DNA of 14,262 nucleotides. It comes from Bacillota bacterium. Lineage in GTDB: Bacteria; Bacillota; Limnochordia; Darwinibacteriales; DTU012. The DNA is taken from positions 1 through 14,262 of the forward strand of contig JAAYLQ010000010.1 in the NCBI GenBank assembly GCA_012521805.1. Direction: 5' to 3'. The position numbers and the translations under genes are program-made. The notes below the pieces were generated by a model, which saw only the letters and a list, made by a program, of their open reading frames with translations, ran no database searches and was not told where the DNA came from. Below, in pieces: positions 11,995 to 14,262 of this stretch; the stretch's first letter is position 1, and each line of letters opens with the position of its first letter.

Positions 11995-14262
11995 TTATTT
12001 TTTCTGGACAGCTTGCGGATTTCCTCCAATACCACTGCCCACTTTTGCTTTTCTGCTCTGTACCGCTTGACCAAGCCAGGTTAACAGCTCCAGGTTGTCT
12101 TTCCCTGAAGGGGGAGTGAGTACTCGGTTCAATTTCTGCACCCGCCCCTCAAAGTTCACAGCGGTGCCGTCAGTCTCCAGGAAATGAGAGCCCGGCAGGA
12201 TCACATCAGCTGCCGCCAGCTCCACCCCTTGATTAGGAGTAATTACTGCTGTAAACTCGCACTGTGCTGCTTCCGCCAGCACATCTAAATCCGTTTCAAC
12301 TACAATTAAGGCGCGGATCTGGTCGAGGGCAGTGGTGCTGCGGGCAAAACCAGCCTGCAGCTGTCCACCGCGGTTGCCGCTGTTGTGGAGAAGCAGCAGA
12401 CTGCTGCTCTTCGCCCCAATCTGCAGCAGCTGATTAAGGGCAAGCAGCGCTGGTTTTGATAAACTGTTTTCCCCAGTCACTAATACTGGGTGCTCAGCCT
12501 TTAGATAATCGATGATCAGCTCAGCAAGAGCAATTCGGATCTCCGGCGCAAATTCAGCGATTAGCTCCTCAGCCTCCCTTGGGGATGCTGCACTGCTGAG
12601 GGCTGTGATCAGCTGTTCAATTTGGCTCTGCTGTAGTTTCACATGGAGGACAGGATGGCGTTCAAATCCAGAGCATTCCTCCCCTACCACCGCCACTTTA
12701 ACTCCGCTGCGGATTAATCGGTACAGTTTGCTCGCTGCAGGCAGGTAGTCCTGCTGTAAATCAGCATTGAGCACAACTGCAAAATCAGCAGTATCGAGAT
12801 CTGCCAGCGACCTGCGGGATGCCCCGACTGCCGCTGCATTGGGATCAGTGCTGGCCAGGTTATCTGTACCAAGGCAGGCGGCAAATTCAGCCAATTTGAG
12901 GTACTCCTCATTTGTTAAGTTAGGTGACGCTAAAACAGCAATACTGCCCGGACCGTACTGCTCAGCAATTTCGTTCAGGCGATCTGCAATTACCGCTACA
13001 GCTTCGTCAAGGCTGACAGGCTTCAAGCCGGCCTCGGTTTTGATTTGGGGCTCAGTAAGGCGATTATTAAATAAGCAATCATAATTAAAGCTGCCTTTGG
13101 AGCACAAAACTCCTTCGTTGACCGGATGATTGATCGGGGAAGTTACGCCAACAATCTTGTTTTCCACTACCGAAACTTCCAGTCCGCAGCCAATACCGCA
13201 CTGGAGGCAGGTTGTTTCGATTACCTTGTCTGCCTGCCACGGTCCCCGCTTTACCCAAGGATAGTTAAGGGTAATCGCTCCAGTTGGACAGACAGTGGTG
13301 CACAAGCCGCATGACTGGCACACCTCGGCCAGCGGCTGTTCCAGCGTCGGTTCTACTGTAGTTTCAAAGCCGCGGCTGACAAAACCGAGCACGCTGTGGC
13401 CAGCTAGATCCCGGCATGCGGAAACGCATCTGCCACACAAAATGCATTTATTTTGATCCCTGTGGATATAGGGATGGGATTGATCTAGAGCATAGCGTTT
13501 TGGCGTCTCGGCAAACTGCTCCGCCTCAATGTCCAGCTTTTCAGCCAGCAGCCGCAGCTCGCAATCGGCAACATCCAAACAGCCGCAGGATAGGCAGCGC
13601 TGCGCTTCCTGAAGGGCTTGCTCCGGGGTATAGCTGAAGCAGTATTCGGTAAAGCTGTCGATCCGCTCGGAAACTGCAAGCTGCTTTGGTTTTTGCCGCG
13701 GAAGCTTTGGCCGAGCCGCAAACTCGGCTGGATCCAGTTCATCCAGCTCTCCCCGGCTGACAGCAAAGCTGTGTTCTGGTTTGCTTGGCTTTCCGGTAAG
13801 GTACGCATCAATTTTAAGAGCTGCCGCCCTAGCCGCACCAACTGCTTCAACCACAGTGGCTGCCCCAGTAACGCAGTCCCCCGCTGCAAACACGCCAGCG
13901 GCGGGCTGATCAGTAAAGGTGCCCCACCTAGTCTGCTCCACATCCAGCTGGGCGATGAGCTTTTGATCCACTTTTTGACCTAATGCTAAAATCACGGTGT
14001 CAGCTGGCAGAATGTATTCGCTGCCGGGGATTTCCACCGGACGCCTCCGCCCTGAAGCATCTGGCGGACCGAGTTCCATTTTAACCAGTTCCAGGGCCTC
14101 CAGCTGTGCTTCCCCTCTAAACCCTTTGGGGTTGGTGAGGAATAAAAACTGCACCCCTTCTTCCAGCGCTTCTTCAACCTCGATGGGTTCAGCGGGCATT
14201 TCCTCCCGGGAGCGCCGATAAATCACAGTCACTTCTTCCGCTCCCAGGCGGACTGCAGTGCG
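11995..14262 (-). CDS. GltD-like flavoprotein / ferredoxin / NuoG-like fusion (5' end missing)
   Basis: The reading frame stays open to the window edge, so the N-terminus is outside; 755 residues are visible (numbered here from the edge). Residues 1-165 are the end of a glutamate-synthase small-subunit-like FAD/NAD(P)H oxidoreductase, with YRRSREEMPA (15-24) and the FAD site AAGDC (126-130). Next comes CLSCGCLDVADC (223-234). Two 4Fe-4S ferredoxin motifs follow: Cys273/276/279/283 and Cys315/318/321/325. Then a molybdopterin-oxidoreductase-type Fe4S4 motif, Cys352/355/359/387. The last about 350 residues resemble NuoG or formate-dehydrogenase large chains, including GSHFLETDGTAVNFEGRVQ near the end. 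The usual Cys/selenocysteine Mo-ligand segment seems deleted after LGTDNL, so I infer an electron-transfer subunit rather than a catalytic one. Partners, perhaps NuoE/F-like, would lie beyond 14262. The P-II-like gene follows. Confidence 0.85.
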   Translation of the reverse strand, partial: RTAVRLGAEEVTVIYRRSREEMPAEPIEVEEALEEGVQFLFLTNPKGFRGEAQLEALELVKMELGPPDASGRRRPVEIPGSEYILPADTVILALGQKVDQKLIAQLDVEQTRWGTFTDQPAAGVFAAGDCVTGAATVVEAVGAARAAALKIDAYLTGKPSKPEHSFAVSRGELDELDPAEFAARPKLPRQKPKQLAVSERIDSFTEYCFSYTPEQALQEAQRCLSCGCLDVADCELRLLAEKLDIEAEQFAETPKRYALDQSHPYIHRDQNKCILCGRCVSACRDLAGHSVLGFVSRGFETTVEPTLEQPLAEVCQSCGLCTTVCPTGAITLNYPWVKRGPWQADKVIETTCLQCGIGCGLEVSVVENKIVGVTSPINHPVNEGVLCSKGSFNYDCLFNNRLTEPQIKTEAGLKPVSLDEAVAVIADRLNEIAEQYGPGSIAVLASPNLTNEEYLKLAEFAACLGTDNLASTDPNAAAVGASRRSLADLDTADFAVVLNADLQQDYLPAASKLYRLIRSGVKVAVVGEECSGFERHPVLHVKLQQSQIEQLITALSSAASPREAEELIAEFAPEIRIALAELIIDYLKAEHPVLVTGENSLSKPALLALNQLLQIGAKSSSLLLLHNSGNRGGQLQAGFARSTTALDQIRALIVVETDLDVLAEAAQCEFTAVITPNQGVELAAADVILPGSHFLETDGTAVNFEGRVQKLNRVLTPPSGKDNLELLTWLGQAVQSRKAKVGSGIGGNPQAVQKK

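Noticed and set aside
11995..14262. Selenocysteine-containing formate dehydrogenase
   Set aside because: There is no in-frame TGA in the open frame, and the segment that would hold the Mo-ligand Cys/Sec appears missing.

Overview
The window looks like chromosomal DNA of an endospore-forming member of the Bacillota, probably a deep-branching or clostridial anaerobe rather than a Bacillus. The main evidence is a complete three-gene GerA-type germinant-receptor operon, strong AGGAGG-type ribosome sites, frequent TTG/GTG starts and a tRNA array with encoded CCA ends. A LipB/LipA lipoate pathway and an iron-sulfur, NuoG-like flavoprotein fusion argue against a typical Bacillus. No phage, transposon, CRISPR or plasmid feature is visible, and nothing suggests recent transfer.

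Layout. (1) 2-410, minus strand: five tRNA genes, transcribed Val-Gly-Asp-Gln-Phe from a promoter with perfect -35 and -10 hexamers. (2) 586-1185: a secreted NlpC/P60-fold protein that has lost its catalytic Cys and His; it ends in a strong terminator. (3) 1260-5024: gerA-gerC-gerB, in the gene order of the B. subtilis gerK operon. The gerA start codon and ribosome site appear to lie inside the preceding terminator. (4) 5044-6411, minus: a YeiH-type membrane transporter, converging on gerB with a shared hairpin. (5) 6412-6600: divergent regulatory region. (6) 6601-11602: an apparent five-gene operon of prephenate dehydratase, a GDT1/UPF0016 transporter with a cysteine-rich tail, lipB, lipA and dihydrolipoyl dehydrogenase. 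(7) 11603-14262, minus: a P-II-like small protein that seems to start at CTG, downstream of a large GltD-ferredoxin-NuoG-like fusion cut by the window edge.

How the genes work together: GerA and GerB are the inner-membrane subunits and GerC the lipoprotein of one germinant receptor. LipB transfers octanoyl groups to apo-proteins, LipA inserts sulfur, and Lpd reoxidises the resulting lipoyl arm. The partner dehydrogenase or glycine-cleavage genes are not in the window. The right-hand fusion protein is probably one subunit of an NAD(P)H/ferredoxin-linked redox complex whose other genes lie beyond 14262.

The most unusual points are the GDT1 protein with ten cysteines in its C-terminal tail, arranged around a repeated C-x5-C-x2-C motif; the probable CTG-started P-II-like gene; the NlpC/P60 pseudoenzyme; the gerA ribosome site buried in a terminator; and the redox fusion. 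I did not find a clearly new multi-gene system.
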